Below, piece after piece: positions 18,834-29,042 of a DNA stretch of 42,397 bases. This stretch comes from Bremia lactucae. Lineage: Eukaryota; Oomycota; Peronosporomycetes; Peronosporales; Peronosporaceae. The translations under genes were made by a program, and so were the position numbers. Below the pieces are notes generated by a model. That model did no database searches. It was not told the DNA's origin and saw nothing but the letters and a program-made list of their open reading frames with translations. The stretch spans positions 1,256,326-1,298,722 of the forward strand of contig NC_090624.1 of assembly GCF_004359215.1 (NCBI RefSeq), written 5' to 3'. Position 1 is the stretch's first letter, and every line of letters begins with the position of its first letter.

Positions 18834-19355
18834 TCATGCAAACGACCGAACATAAGCGAGGCCATCGCACTCACTCGTAGGACATCTACACGCTTGTGGA
18901 CGCATCAAGACGTTCATCAGTTGGTCATGTAGTGAACGAGAGGCAGGCATCGTCACGGATTGATGCTGCCGGTTTGTACATGGCTCAAGGATGACATCAA
19001 ATTTGTCATCCGAATCTAGTACGATGAAATCATAATCGTACTCCTTGCCCTTAAACGTGTTAAATACCAACAACACGTTCATTTTCCTGTCATGCTTGTT
19101 AGAGGGACATTGCGCTCAACGAACATGAGCCTGCGATCTTCTATCGAATGGCGTCAAATAAAATTGTTCGACGCCCCACAATCGACTAGGAACTTTAAAG
19201 ACAATTTATTTGCCACTATAGTTTTCATGGTGATGCGACTGACCTCATCCCCTAGGGCAAAAAAACATATGTTTGTGTGTGAGGAGCAACTTTCGTCAAA
19301 GGGCCTGCAAATTCTTTTGACGTTGCTGGACAGTACGGCGTTCCACACCTACTGA
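18834..19355 (-). pseudogene. Aspartic protease (B1)
   Basis: 19154-19348 ends with LSLKFLVDCGASNNFI, the active-site loop, reading D-C-G-A rather than the common D-S/T-G-A. 18834-19082 gives the second half, YDYDFIVLDSDDKFDVILEP, with the I-L-G motif altered to I-L-E. B3 has the same D-C-G (KALVDCGASNNFIRR), so the Cys is probably a family trait and not a random hit. Confidence 0.78.
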
Positions 19356-20546
19356 CCCCGACCGTTTTTTTACGACCCGCCTCGCCGTTGCGGTTTCGCA
19401 ACAGCGTCGGATCCGCATCCTCCGCTGTTCCTAGCATGTGGTCGATCTTTACGCTGAGCATTTTTAGGCACCGGACGAGGGGCAATACACTTATAGGCGT
19501 AGCGGCCCGTCTTTTGGCAACAATTACATTTTTCTAATAAAACGAACTTAAATACTCAAAATTAGTAATGGTTTGTTATTTGAAGAGCGAGGTTACTCGC
19601 TCTCTACATACGAGAGCCATGGGTTCTGGACCTCCGTTTTCTTGTCGTCTCAGTGGACGATAAGCACTCAAGTGGACGAAAACCTGTTTAAGGCTAAAGT
19701 CCTCTTGCTCGCTACAAAGATCGCTTGGTCAAGCGTCTCCAATTCGATCTGGAACAGGTGGGTCTTGACAGGACCGTCTACGAGACCCTTGCTGAACACA
19801 GTAGCTTGTGTGTGTTCATCAATTGGATGACTCACGATACAATTGACCAGGTATCGTGTTTGATGGACAAAAGCGTGGAGGTCATGCTTGCCCTGCTTTG
19901 AATCCAGGAGCTCGGTTCGAGCCCCGAATTCGGAACGTGGCGGCTCAAATGTTTGTATAAGCCGGGTCTTAAAGACCTCATACGACCCAAAAACGAAAGG
20001 GTCGTGAAGCTTGAGACCCAAGGCCCAAGATTTGACACGTCCGGCTAATTAGACATGCCACATTTCACTTTCGTCGCATCATCACTGATACGGCGAGCTT
20101 CTGTGGTGTCGTCAAATTTGATAAACCATCTTAAAAGAGAGTCGCCTTCGACTGCCTCAAAGTTTGAGATTTCTATATATAAGCTTCGGGTCGACGCGGA
20201 AGCGTCGGCCCATTAGCAGCATTTAAATGCTGCTGTCTCAACATTCCTAATTGTTGAGCACCCCGTTTTTTTACATTTCCGCGTGTTGAAAGCCTTGCTG
20301 GTGAAGCAAGGCTATGTTCTCTTGGGCCCCGTCAAGTTCGTGTTGCGTGAACTCGGCTGTAGCCGCATGCTGTTCATCTCGGCCCTTAGTGTACAATATG
20401 GCGCCAACGGCTGGCCCGCCTACGACCGAACTCATTCGTTCGTTCGCTCTCCATTTAAGGTCACTCAAATGAGTAAAGTTTTCACGTGTGGCGTGATAGC
20501 CTTCTTGAGGGGATTGGAAGCTCTCTTCTTTACCAGACATGTCCAT
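19356..20546 (-). pseudogene. Gag (B1)
   Basis: I take the ATG at 20546 (MDMSGKEESFQSPQEGYHAT) as the likely start, because the upstream codons to 20639 run through the primer site and LTR. 20639-20271 includes ANERMSSVVGGPAVGAILYT and an amphipathic helix ending in ALLHQQGFQHAEM. After stops, 20021-19668 carries the capsid-like core FGSYEVFKTRLIQTFEPPRS and LVDGPVKTHLFQIELETLDQ. Near 19487-19528 the knuckle reads CNCCQKTGRYAYKC, with Arg where His is expected. Confidence 0.8.
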
Positions 20547-20571
20547 GTTGTATGGAACGTGCGTGGGAAAC

Positions 20572-20586
20572 GGACTTGTGCTACCA
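20572..20586 (-). promoter_or_regulatory. Primer binding site of B1
   Basis: Minus-strand TGGTAGCACAAGTCC starts two bases after the LTR end (reading ATTACG where relatives have TACA). It matches the sites of A1, A2 and D over the first nine bases. Confidence 0.6.
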
Positions 20587-20588
20587 GG

Positions 20589-21090
20589 CGTAATGCGCCT
20601 TTTACCAGTACTGATCAGTACTGAGTCAAATTTTGCCAAGTTTAATGTTGAGAGCTAACATCACACTGATTGCAGAGTAGATGAGGTGCCATGAAACTTC
20701 TTGTACACAAGAGTACAGAGGTAAGTTTAAATTAAGCTAAGGGTCTTTCGCCTAAAGGTCTACACTAAGTCTTTAGAATAGAATAAACTGTATTAATATA
20801 TATTAATTTCTTACGAAACGATCTTCTATCTACTACTGAACTTATTATATTAATAATTATCTAAGTATGGCGCCTCCTTGCGCACCGCGCAATCGTGCTT
20901 TGTAACGATTGGCAGGGTTTATTTAGACTTAAATAAACCTTTTAATATAGCTATGTCTAATTGCATCAATATCAACAAATTTGGTAATTTTAGTACTTCT
21001 TTAGTCATAAGTAATAAATATAATTATGTACTTCTTTATTTATTTCCTCTCATACAAAATAATACTTATATAACGGGACACCCCGTTACA
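20589..21090 (-). repeat. 5' LTR of B1
   Basis: About 502 bp. The right edge is CCCCGTTACA at 21081-21090 (TGTAACGGGG on the coding strand), forming with the other end the TGTAACGGGG...CCCCGTTACA type of terminal repeat. It contains the self-complementary CAGTACTGATCAGTACTG at 20606-20623 near its 3' (U5) end. It is followed, after 28 bases, by the LTR of B2. Confidence 0.8.
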
Positions 21091-21118
21091 ATAACAATCC
21101 TTTTTGTTGCATTTAATT

Positions 21119-21562
21119 TGTAACGGGGCACTGCCGACTTGTACTGCTTCAGTACAAGTCCACTTCGCACTGCTTCAGTGCGAGTGGTGCCTCACGTCAC
21201 TTCACGTACACGAGTACGTGCAGAGGAAGACTCTCTTCAAAACACTTGCTTTAAAGAGGGTAAAGAGTAAACTGTATTTTATATAATATAGTTCTTCTGT
21301 TTCTATCTAATTAACTAACTTACTTTTATACGAATATATACATTCATAAAGACTTATCTGTCTCTCTCTTTTTTTTTTGCGTGCGTCAACTGCTGACTGG
21401 ACCGCGAAGCAAGGAGATACAATGGCCTAAATCTATCAATGAGTAAGCTTTCCAATTATTACTATGTAAAGTAATACTCTCCAAATATTAGCTACCGTTT
21501 CAAAAATATATTAATTAACAAACTTTAACTGTTAATTTCATGTAACGATACACCCCGTTACG
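21119..21562 (-). repeat. 3' LTR of B2
   Basis: Plus-strand TGTAACGGGGCACTGCC to ACACCCCGTTACG, about 444 bp. Just inside the left edge are two strong hairpins (21136-21160 and 21160-21187). It is homologous over its length to the partial LTR at 32312-32629 (GAGGAAGxCTxTC, AACACTTGCTTTA, GGACCGC, CTCCAAATATTA, GTTAATTTCATGT). Confidence 0.82.
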
Positions 21563-21696
21563 TCACCTTTCCTTTAAACGACAATCACTATATCTGTCTT
21601 TATAAAGAGTGGTCACTATGAGACCACTTAATTAAAAACGATGTTGATTGGTCATAACCATCATTTTCAGTTCTATCGCATGGCTAAAAGTCAATG

Positions 21697-23320
21697 CGGT
21701 ATGCGAATAGTGCGGCACCTTCAGCTGCGGTATATGCAGCCGCGGGCGACGCATTATTGTCTCTTGCGGCAGACGACACGTCTGCCGCAGTATCATTTTA
21801 ATAGATGTTGCGGGTGCACGTGGTGAGTCACCACGTGAGTGCCACTACTTTTTGGACGTCGACTATGAATGCGAGTTGGACGAAATGACCGACTCTATGA
21901 GAGCGGACCAGTCGCCTGATCGTCAACAGGCGGCTGACTATGAGCCTTCAAATGAGGGGGCCCAATCGGATAGACGTGCTTATAGCGTTCGCTACTGCAT
22001 GCTTGGTTCCGACGATGAGAATGAATCCTCATCGCCAGCACCGTCTGTCGTGCCTTCACGCGCACTTATTTATATGCGTGGTGATGACGAGGCGTAGGAC
22101 ATCGTAATAAAAGTTCTTGGGTATTCATGTTTCAGTGGGTACCACTCAAGGGAGTGAAGACAATAAAAAGTCTCGTCTTGCCCCTGAGAAAAACCGTGGC
22201 TTTTGCCCGAACGGCTACTCAGTAGCTTGTCTGGAGAGACTACTCCTCACAAGAAAATTCCTTCATTTATTGTGACAAAGCTACATGGCCTTGATCCCAG
22301 CGCGAAGGTTTTTCGGCTGAGGAAGATTTTTACCTCGATGCTTTTGTTAAGCATCGTTGGTATAGTGGCAACAACAAGCGAGACAAAATCTCGTTGATGA
22401 AGCCTGGAACGCGTTTATTCGCAATGTCAAAGACATTGGATGCGAAGCCTGGCTTCAAAGACTTACTGGGATTCGCGTTGAGTTTGAGAAAGGAACTCCA
22501 ACCGTGAGGCAGGACTTCCATTCCTCACGCGGGGTAATTATTGCCCGTGTTGCGTTGACAACACGAAACGAGTGAAAGAAGAAGATGTCTATTTCCTTTC
22601 TTCGCACTAGTAAGGGGTCGCATCTCTATCGAGATGGGCGATGCTATTGACGTTTGCAATCCATTAACAAGTGCCTGGGGCGTGTGTGTTCCGATGGAAC
22701 TTCTGATATATTCGATAGGTCTCGTCATATTGACGGACGAGTCCTTCAACTTCAACGTCAACACCCAGCTGGAAACGAGGCTTCCAGCTGTCATGTGAAG
22801 GTGCATACCGCGCCAGCGAACCTGATAATTCGTTCGCTGCCCCTTCACATCACGGTGGTTTGGAATACGTTCCACAAGGATACGTTGACCCCCGTGGGAA
22901 TCTACCAATGGTTGTGGTGGAGAAAGGAAAATTAGATCCGACATAAGTGTCGGATCTAGAGTCGAAGATCGACAAACTCGACCGCTACCTTCATGTATTG
23001 TAGGATGGACGTGAACACGAGCGCGGTAAGCGTCACTCGTTCGAGCAGACAGTGCAGACTCACTATATCGAACGGTTGGAAAACCGTCTGAAGAGTGCGT
23101 ACTCAATGTTGGAGTACGAACGGAAGTATCACGCTCTTCGTGATGAACTATCGTCAGCTCATCGCGGTTTCGAGGATATTCGGAGCCGACATCAGAATCT
23201 CCAGATTCAGCATGAGTACTGGTTTTTGACCACAAAAATCTATTAAGGATTCTTTAGAAGGGTGGTCAGATTCGTCCTCGGAAGAAACCGCGTACTGATG
23301 GTACGGACAAAGCCAACTAA
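21697..23320 (+). pseudogene. Antisense coiled-coil gene of B2
   Basis: In order: RYANSAAPSAAVYAAAGDAL then LSLAADDTSAAV (21697-21800); an acidic Ser/Pro segment (21852-22097: DYEPSNEGAQSDRRAYSVRY, SDDENESSSPAPSVVPS); TPHKKIPSFIVTKLHGLDPS (22203-22397), then KHRWYSGNNKRDKISLM and, in the next frame, AWNAFIRNVKDIGCEAWLQR (22340-22560); a variable part; SDLESKIDKLDRYLHVL (about 22940-23000); and the coil 23052-23246 (HYIERLENRLKSAYSMLEYE, RKYHALRDEL). It ends RKKPRTDGTDKAN and TAA at 23318-23320. At least four frame slips or stops are present. No known domain is recognised. Confidence 0.55.
22525..23235 (-). pseudogene. Linker and chromodomain at integrase C-terminus (B2)
   Basis: A 236-codon open frame. 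After a Ser/Asp/Glu-rich linker comes PPQPLVDSHGGQRILVERIP, NHRDVKGQRTNYQVRWRG, the first half of a chromodomain. A one-base slip then replaces the expected YPPSWDSWEP helix by MHLHMTAGSLVSSW. The same DNA is read on the other strand as part of the antisense gene, so roughly 700 bp are open on both strands. Confidence 0.8.
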
Positions 23321-24290
23321 AGCAAAACGTAGGATGTGTTCGCATCCTACGTGGCAATTCTATTGTGTACGCATTGCCTCTGCGATGCAGTACACGTAAT
23401 GGCCCAATAAACTTGGGTAGTAGTTTACTGCTACCCACAAAAGTGACCATACGCTTAGAGAATAGTACTAGGATATTATTTTTGAATTAAAGAGCATTTG
23501 CTCTTCCATGTTTGTCTGCGTTCCGTTTCTGACGGTCCACAAATGCGTTAGCAATGGAATTCTGTACGAAATAGACTACTGATTCTAGAGCCAGCAGAAA
23601 TTCCTCTACTGACTCGCTTGTTTTGTCGTTTTTAGTGCCTTTGTGCGCACTGCCATGAAATCTATCGCATCTTCGATGTCGATTGCTTCGACATCGACAT
23701 CACTCGCGTCGTTGGTAGCTTCGACGCGTGATGAGCATGAGCCAGAAATGGTTTTGCTCGTGCGAGTCCACCCCCCCCCCTTAAACTAGAAGTTACCTCT
23801 AATTGGATGGGTATGCGTGGATGGCGTAAGCCATTCACGAAGAGTGGTGTATGCGTTGTATACGCATGCACCGAATTGTTGATTGCGAATTCGACAACCG
23901 GTCAAAACTCGCTCCAATTCGGATACGATTGGACGTAACCTCGAAGTATCTCTTCGAGGATGAAATTGACGCGTTCCGTCTGACCATCTGTATTTGGACG
24001 ATCAGAAGTTGATATAGTCAGCCGTGTTCCGAGAGATTAAAACACGGATTGCCAAGACTCCACCGTGAACCGTGGGTCTCTCTCTATGCGGGGTAAACCG
24101 TGGAGCTTGAGTGAATACCGTGTCGATAAAGACACGGGCACAGCCCGGAGCCGTGATCGACTCTGGTACTGCAACAAGATGTACCATGTACCATCTTGCT
24201 GAATCTATCTACAAAATAAGGATTCCATTGTTTTTGTGATCGTCTTCGGGAAATCCGAAGACGAAGTCCATAGATACGGACTGCCAGCAC
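23154..24290 (-). pseudogene. Integrase core and C-terminal module (B2)
   Basis: 24084-24290 and 24002-24187 hold the region after the first catalytic Asp (MVHLVAVPESITAPGCARVF, IDTVF). The second-Asp block, normally LVSDRDPRFT, is scrambled (TQAPRFTPHRERPTVHGGV). 23662-23871 gives THTPLFVNGLRHPRIPIQLE, and 23154-23450 gives FVGSSKLLPKFIGPLRVLHR, GNAYTIELPRRMRTHPTF, the GPY/F-like end. Frames change at least four times. Confidence 0.8.
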
Positions 24291-24901
24291 TCGGCCGGAA
24301 GTGGAAAAGGTTGAAGAGGTGCTTGAGACGAAGGGCTAGGCTTCACCCGTTGACACACCTCGCAATCACGATTGTATTTGCGCATCAACTGATGTTGGCG
24401 GAACCAGAACAAGTGGCGACTTACTTTGGGATAAGATTTCTCACGTCCACGATGCCCACTTGTTGGTGCATCGTGACACTCATACATGATGCGCAAGCGC
24501 GAATTATTGTGAGTTGGGACGACAATACGTGGGGTGTCGCCGGCAACAGCTGTGTAGTACAATAAGCCGTTGCGTGTTGTGTATCGATCGGACGACGATC
24601 GATACAAAGCCGGTAAATCTTTAAAATATTTATCGGATGGATTCATCAGATGATCCATTAAACGCAGAAGGTCCTTATCTTCTGCGTAGGCTTTCTTTAT
24701 GTTATCAATTAAGGTTGATGATGGAACACTTGAAATGAGTGTTGCAACAGTGAGATTATTTTTACTGTTGGAAAGCGCAGCCGGCTCATAATCGGGTCGG
24801 CGTAGTAACGCATCAGCGACGACATTAAGTCGTCGTGGTTTATACTCCACGAAGAAATTATACTCCGCGAAGAAGGATAGCCACCTCGCCATTCTGTGCA
24901 A
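24209..24901 (-). pseudogene. RNase H end and integrase N-terminus (B2)
   Basis: A 230-codon clean stretch: MARWLSFFAEYNFFVEYKPR, LNVVADALLRRPDYEP (end of RNase H), a helical connection, then the integrase HHCC finger (YECHDAPTSGHRGREKSYPK ... CEVCQRVKPS) and the first catalytic Asp in SVSMDFVFGFPEDD. It appears identical, base for base, to 35297-35989 in B3. Confidence 0.9.
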
Positions 24902-25203
24902 GAGGTGTGGGCTGTTTGCGACCGTGCGTAATGACGCATGGTCCGTATATACGATGGACGTTCTATCTCCGAGGAGATAGACTTATAAATTCACCCAGTG
25001 ATTTTCATAGCAACGAGTCTCTTGTCATGCACTGGGTACTTGCGTTCAGCTCGTTGCAGCTGACGCGATTGGTACCGGACGACGCGCTCCGCACCGTCTA
25101 TATCGAATTGCATTAACGCACAGCCGATTGCGAAATCGCTGGCGTCACAGACCACATGGAATGGTCTGTTTTGATCTGCAATCGCCAAGATGGGCGACTG
25201 CAT
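24902..25203 (-). pseudogene. RNase H N-terminal part (B2)
   Basis: 24991-25203 reads ILAIADQNRPFHVVCDASDF, AIGCALMQFDIDGAERVVRY, QSRQLQRAERKYPVHDKRLV. The first catalytic Asp (CDASD) is present. The usual HDKELLA is HDKRLVA, losing the expected Glu. The next part (24709-24939) is one frame off. The same DNA and the same lesion occur in B3 at 36079-36291. Confidence 0.85.
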
Positions 25204-26110
25204 CTAGCTTTGCTTGATACCTTCACAGGAACGCTGACAATCAGCGTTCCTTAACCATTTATCGTCTTTTTTCAAGATACGAGAGAGATAAACTGTCATC
25301 TCGGCATAATTGCGTGAGAACTTGTGCAAGTACGCCGCTAGCCCAAGCAACTTCCGAAGTCCCTTGACATCGACTGGAACTGGTCAGTCGGTAATTGCCT
25401 TAGTCTTTCGGGATCAGGGCGCACGCCTTGTTTACCGACGATGCACCCAAGAAGTGGTATTTCGCTTGCAGCGAACATACACTTCTTGAGATTTGCGTAC
25501 AATTAATGTTTTCGCATAAGTGTAAGAACCTGACGAACGTGAGTTTCATGAACTTGTACGTACGTCTTTCCGTCCATAAACCGGCTATGGATGAATACAT
25601 CGTCAAATTTCTCGTGCGAATTCTCGCAACGGTCTTAACAGAGTTGTTACACATCTGTTAAATGTTGCAGGGGCGTTACTAAGCCCCTGACGTATCACTA
25701 GCCATTTCCAGAGCATCCCACTGGGAGTGCTCTCTGCCGTGTACGGTATCTACGTTCACGCGTAAGGGTCTGATAAAAGTTATCCGTCAGATCCATAGAC
25801 GAAATAATGGTACTCTTAGACATACCATCTATAATTACGTCTTTTCTAGGTCACGGTGTCTGAGCCGGTACCATTGTAGCATTCAGTTTATTGAATGCGT
25901 GCACTATCCGCCACTCTCTTTTGGCCTTTCGCACACAGAAGGTTGGGGGGGTTATGTGGGGAGGCTGACTCCCTTACATGTCCTGCTTTTAATCGATCGA
26001 TAAAGAATTTATCGATCGCAATTACTTGTTCAAGAAACAGTGGCCGCTGCTTGATGACACAGTACTTCGAGCCCGGTTTGAGCTCGATCCTTGTCGAGTG
26101 CCTTTATCCT
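25204..26110 (-). pseudogene. Reverse transcriptase (B2), multiply broken
   Basis: There are no long open frames, but short matches in the right order include KFDDVFIHSR (about 25575-25605), FNICVTT-like and QGLS-like pieces (about 25640-25690), and a thumb region (about 25310-25420) with YLHKFSRNYAEM-like residues. 25960-26060 corresponds to the lead-in of the RT. The right-hand part differs from B3 by many substitutions, unlike the adjoining identical tract. Confidence 0.65.
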
Positions 26111-26432
26111 TAGGCAACTCGCATGGAACTGCTTGAGGGAATACATCCCTGTATTCAATTGAATCCTTGTATAAAGAATTTGTCTTAAGTGACCCTTAGG
26201 ATTAAGAAGTATAACTTTCAATCCGAGTCTTCACATCGCGAACACTTTCGCCCATCGATGAGCTGCTAAAAACTCGTTCGTTTTCTGCAATTATTGCCGC
26301 TGACCGAATATCGGCAACGTATTCGTCCTTTGTGACGAGTACGTAGATCTGCCTGATACTGGATTCGTCAAGTTGGCAGATGCGATAAGTGCTTGTCACA
26401 TTGTCGACGAGCAAATGCAAGTCGCATTGCTC
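26111..26432 (-). pseudogene. Protease-RT linker (B2), truncated
   Basis: 26202-26438 reads YVLVTKDEYVADIRSAAIIA, ENERVFSSSSMGESVRDVKT, RIESYTS, matching the linkers of B1 and B3. The homology ends at about 26432, where a gag piece in the opposite orientation begins. Confidence 0.7.
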
Positions 26433-26638
26433 AATCAAATTTGGCAGGCTGTGGCAAAAATTGGGCGCTAGACCTTATGTTGCGCGACCCATATGTCATT
26501 GGGTTGCTAGGGGCTTTTAAAACTCGGCTAAAAAAACAGACCTCTAATTTTCCTAGGGCTGAGTTCAGAGCTCGATCGGAGCTTCTGAAACTCAAGCATG
26601 ACAGCGTGATGTTCGCGCTTATGCCCAGCACGCATTAA
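26433..26638 (+). pseudogene. Inverted gag fragment at rearrangement junction
   Basis: Plus-strand KNWALDLMLRDPYVIGLLGA, FKTRLKKQTSNFPRAEFRAR, SELLKLKHDS matches the B-type capsid region (B1: SWALGLKLHDPFVFGSYEVF; B3: LEAFKGRLKQKFEPPIAEYR). It lies in opposite orientation to B2 pol on its left and in the same orientation as A3 pol on its right. Confidence 0.75.
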
Positions 26639-28487
26639 ATGTGTGGAGTGGATCAGCGATCATTAACGATCCTTCGAATCGATTCTCTTCTTAAGTTCCA
26701 AAATTCCGAGACGTGGTGTGTCACAATTAACCGTCCGCATAGAAGTGTGCATCATTACATTGACTTGGTTACTGGAATCAGATATTTTACTGGCGTTCAC
26801 CAAACGAGCAGTGTGACGTCATTGATGAATTCTTCTGTGTTAAGCACGAGGCTGGAATGATTCGACACCAACATGTTATGTCATAAACAAAACGGTAAAT
26901 GCTTTGTACATGCTTACAGTAAGCTTAATGATGCTACTATACCGGCACAGACACCAATTCCTAGAATGGCTGCTTCTCCTAAAGTTTTGGTGAGGGAACG
27001 GTTCGCTTCACTTAGTCAATTATTACTATCAGCTGCTCATGCAAGCTACTGACATCCGCTTACAGCGGTAAGCAGCCTTAGTGGGATGCTGTAGGATTGG
27101 CTAGTTACGCTTTAGGGCTTTTTAATGCTATTTTGAACATCTAGTGACACAATTATTGCGTCATCATCTAGAAGATTCACATACTTATTTGCTGTTTAAT
27201 TCATAGCTAGACGGAAAAGTGGCGGTCTGATGTGGAAACCCATTCTGCGAAGTGTGTAAGTGCCTTCGAACAAATAAGCTGTATGACAACGTATCTAAAT
27301 ACGTCTTCAATGCAAAAGATTTTTTCTTCTTAGGGTTAGTCTTTGGAAAAGCAGGCCTGGGAGCAGAACCTGCTACAATTAAATCCGTTGTTAATTGGCC
27401 GGTTCCTAAGAACCAAAAGACCTGAGTGAGTAGCAGAGTTTAGCCAACTATATGCACAAATGTAGCAAAAAATTACGCGGATATGGCTCGGCCATTATCA
27501 AATCTACGTTAAGAAATCAAAATGATGCTGGAATAGCACATAGAATGACGTTTTGAATACAGTAAGGGATAGCCTCGCCCATGCCCCGATTTTGGCTCTG
27601 CCAATCCTGATCGGTCTTTCAAGCTTGTCTGTGACGACACTGAGCATACTTCGTGGCGAGAAGATGCTTACTATGAAGTATGTTCTTGTCAAATTCAGGG
27701 TACATCTGCAAGTCTCTTAGCTTTTTGTAGTCTATTCAGATCATGAGCCTTTAGGTTCTGCGACTAAGTCGCCTCATCTCTCGCAGAGAATGGCTCGATT
27801 GATTTTCATTTGCTGAATAAAACTTTTTAGGTGAAAAAAAAAGCCTGAAAAAAAATGCTTTGGTTGATGCATTATCATGCAGGCGAGATTAGGATCTGGC
27901 TCATTTCACACGTGTAACGTCACCACTCCATTACTTGATTCAATTGGCACATGCCAATGATGAACAGTGTGTGGCTTTGCTACAAGCTATCGGAAGCAAT
28001 GAGTATAACATTTGGACGGTAAATGTCGAGATGACTACGTGCGGGGTTGCATCGATACTCAATCGAAAATGGCCTTTTTGTGCTATTGCACCGCCAACGC
28101 TTTGACGGAAGCACCTATGCGTTGTTGAATTTTAAGATAAGGATGTACCAATGTTCTGGGAACGGATTTTGGAGTCCGGCAGGATTCGTATTTACGCGAA
28201 AGCGTGTTGGGTGGGGACTCCTTATTTTTGCTTAGGTACGGAGTACGTCTATCAAAGTCCTAATACTTTCCGTCTTTAAAAGGTAGCGAGGAATCGAAGA
28301 TCCACGTTTAGTTGTCATACGAAAAAATATATGCCAAAACAACCGTGGATTTAGCTGTTGAGTATCAAACCTCTAAGAAGAAATGCAGAACTCGATTTCA
28401 ACCGTCTGATGGGGGTTATAAGGTACACGTTATCACACCCATTAGACTGTGGGTTGCTAAACCGTAAGGACGCCACAATTTACACTA
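26639..28487 (+). pseudogene. A-type pol relic (A3): RT, RNase H, start of integrase
   Basis: The frames are very broken but the order is clear. 26680-26870 is the RT lead-in (LLKFQNSETWCVTIN, then SSVTSLMNSSVLSTRLE, an off-frame echo of the A1 shadow). 26890-26990 has AYSKLN-like and IPAQTPIPRM. 27320-27480 has FGKAGLGAEPATIKSVVNWP, VPKNQKT, and KNYADMARPLSNL. 27590-27900 is RNase H (SFKLVCDDTEH, SPHLSQRMARL-like). 28047-28110 has HRYSIENGLFVLLHR, the start of the integrase region. The sequence after about 28140 does not match A1 and I cannot place it. Confidence 0.75.
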
Positions 28488-29042
28488 TGCGTAAGATACC
28501 CTTTTCTTCATTAATTTAGGTATTTTCGTTAAATTTCTTTTATTAATAGATAGTTTACGTGGCAGCCGCCAGGTAAAATAAAGTGGTGCTAAGGCGAATC
28601 GACAACTCGTCGACAGCTCGAATAATATACTTGATTGCATATAAAATCGATCGCGAGAATTTGCAGTGCCTTTCTTTACTATTCTAGTATCTTGCCCGAG
28701 TGCTGTAAGGAGGTGGACTTAAGATCCGCTAGAAATTAACTATCTGCGTATGTTCAAACCACAGAATCTGTTTTTAGATATGTTGGCAGAATTATACAAT
28801 TCAGAAACATAAACTAAGCTTGGTTCCCTTGCGATTTCATTAGTAAGAGTACAAAACCTTCCAAAGGTACATACTCATGGGCCTTAGTACCACTTGAATC
28901 TACGAACCATTGAGTTCGTAAAACATAACTCTTTAAGCTCTACGAGCTTGTGAAACTCTTCGATCTGTTGCCTTTATTAATTCTGTAGATGTACAAGTCT
29001 TCCTCTTACTTAAAGAGTGAGGTAATTAAGCTTTTTTTAACA
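28488..29042 (+). repeat. LTR of A3
   Basis: It starts TGCGTAAGATACCCTTTTC, as in the A LTRs (TGTGTAAAATACCCTTTTA in A2), contains GCAGCCGCCAGGTAAA, GGGCCTTAGTACCAC, TCTACGAAC and AAGTCTTCCT, and ends near TTTAACA. It is about 555 bp and more diverged than the other A LTRs. No primer-site match follows, consistent with a 3' LTR. Confidence 0.65.

Larger units (their letters stand above)
13724..21090 (-). mobile_element. Ty3/gypsy LTR retrotransposon B1
   Basis: A nearly full-length but heavily mutated minus-strand copy: 5' LTR 20589-21090, primer site 20586, gag, protease, linker, RT, RNase H, integrase, decayed chromodomain, and 3' LTR 13724-13950. An antisense gene occupies the 3' end on the plus strand. 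The flanking bases show no clear target-site duplication. Confidence 0.85.
24113..25543 (-). repeat. 1431-bp tract duplicated at 35201-36631
   Basis: From GAATACCGTGTCG to GACGAACGTGAG this tract matches 35201-36631 with a constant offset of 11088 and no difference found by eye. Immediately outside, the copies diverge: GAGCTTGAGT against GAGTTT on the left, TTTCATGAACTTGTACG against CTTTCTGAACTTTCACG on the right. Confidence 0.93.
21119..26432 (-). mobile_element. Ty3/gypsy LTR retrotransposon B2, truncated
   Basis: The minus-strand order is linker (cut at about 26432), RT, RNase H, integrase, chromodomain, 3' LTR (21119-21562), with an antisense gene at the 3' end. Protease, most of gag and the 5' LTR are missing. 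It lies head to tail with B1, 28 bases away. Confidence 0.85.

Noticed and set aside
20545..20639. Upstream extension of B1 gag to 20639 (MAKFDSVLISTGKRRITPGS)
   Set aside because: This stretch is encoded by LTR and primer-site sequence. The ATG at 20546 lies after the primer site and is the better start.
24236..24565. 109-codon plus-strand ORF, repeated at 35324-35653 with the same protein
   Set aside because: It lies antisense to the well-supported RNase H/integrase reading. It is identical only because the whole tract is identical at the DNA level, and it has no counterpart in B1.
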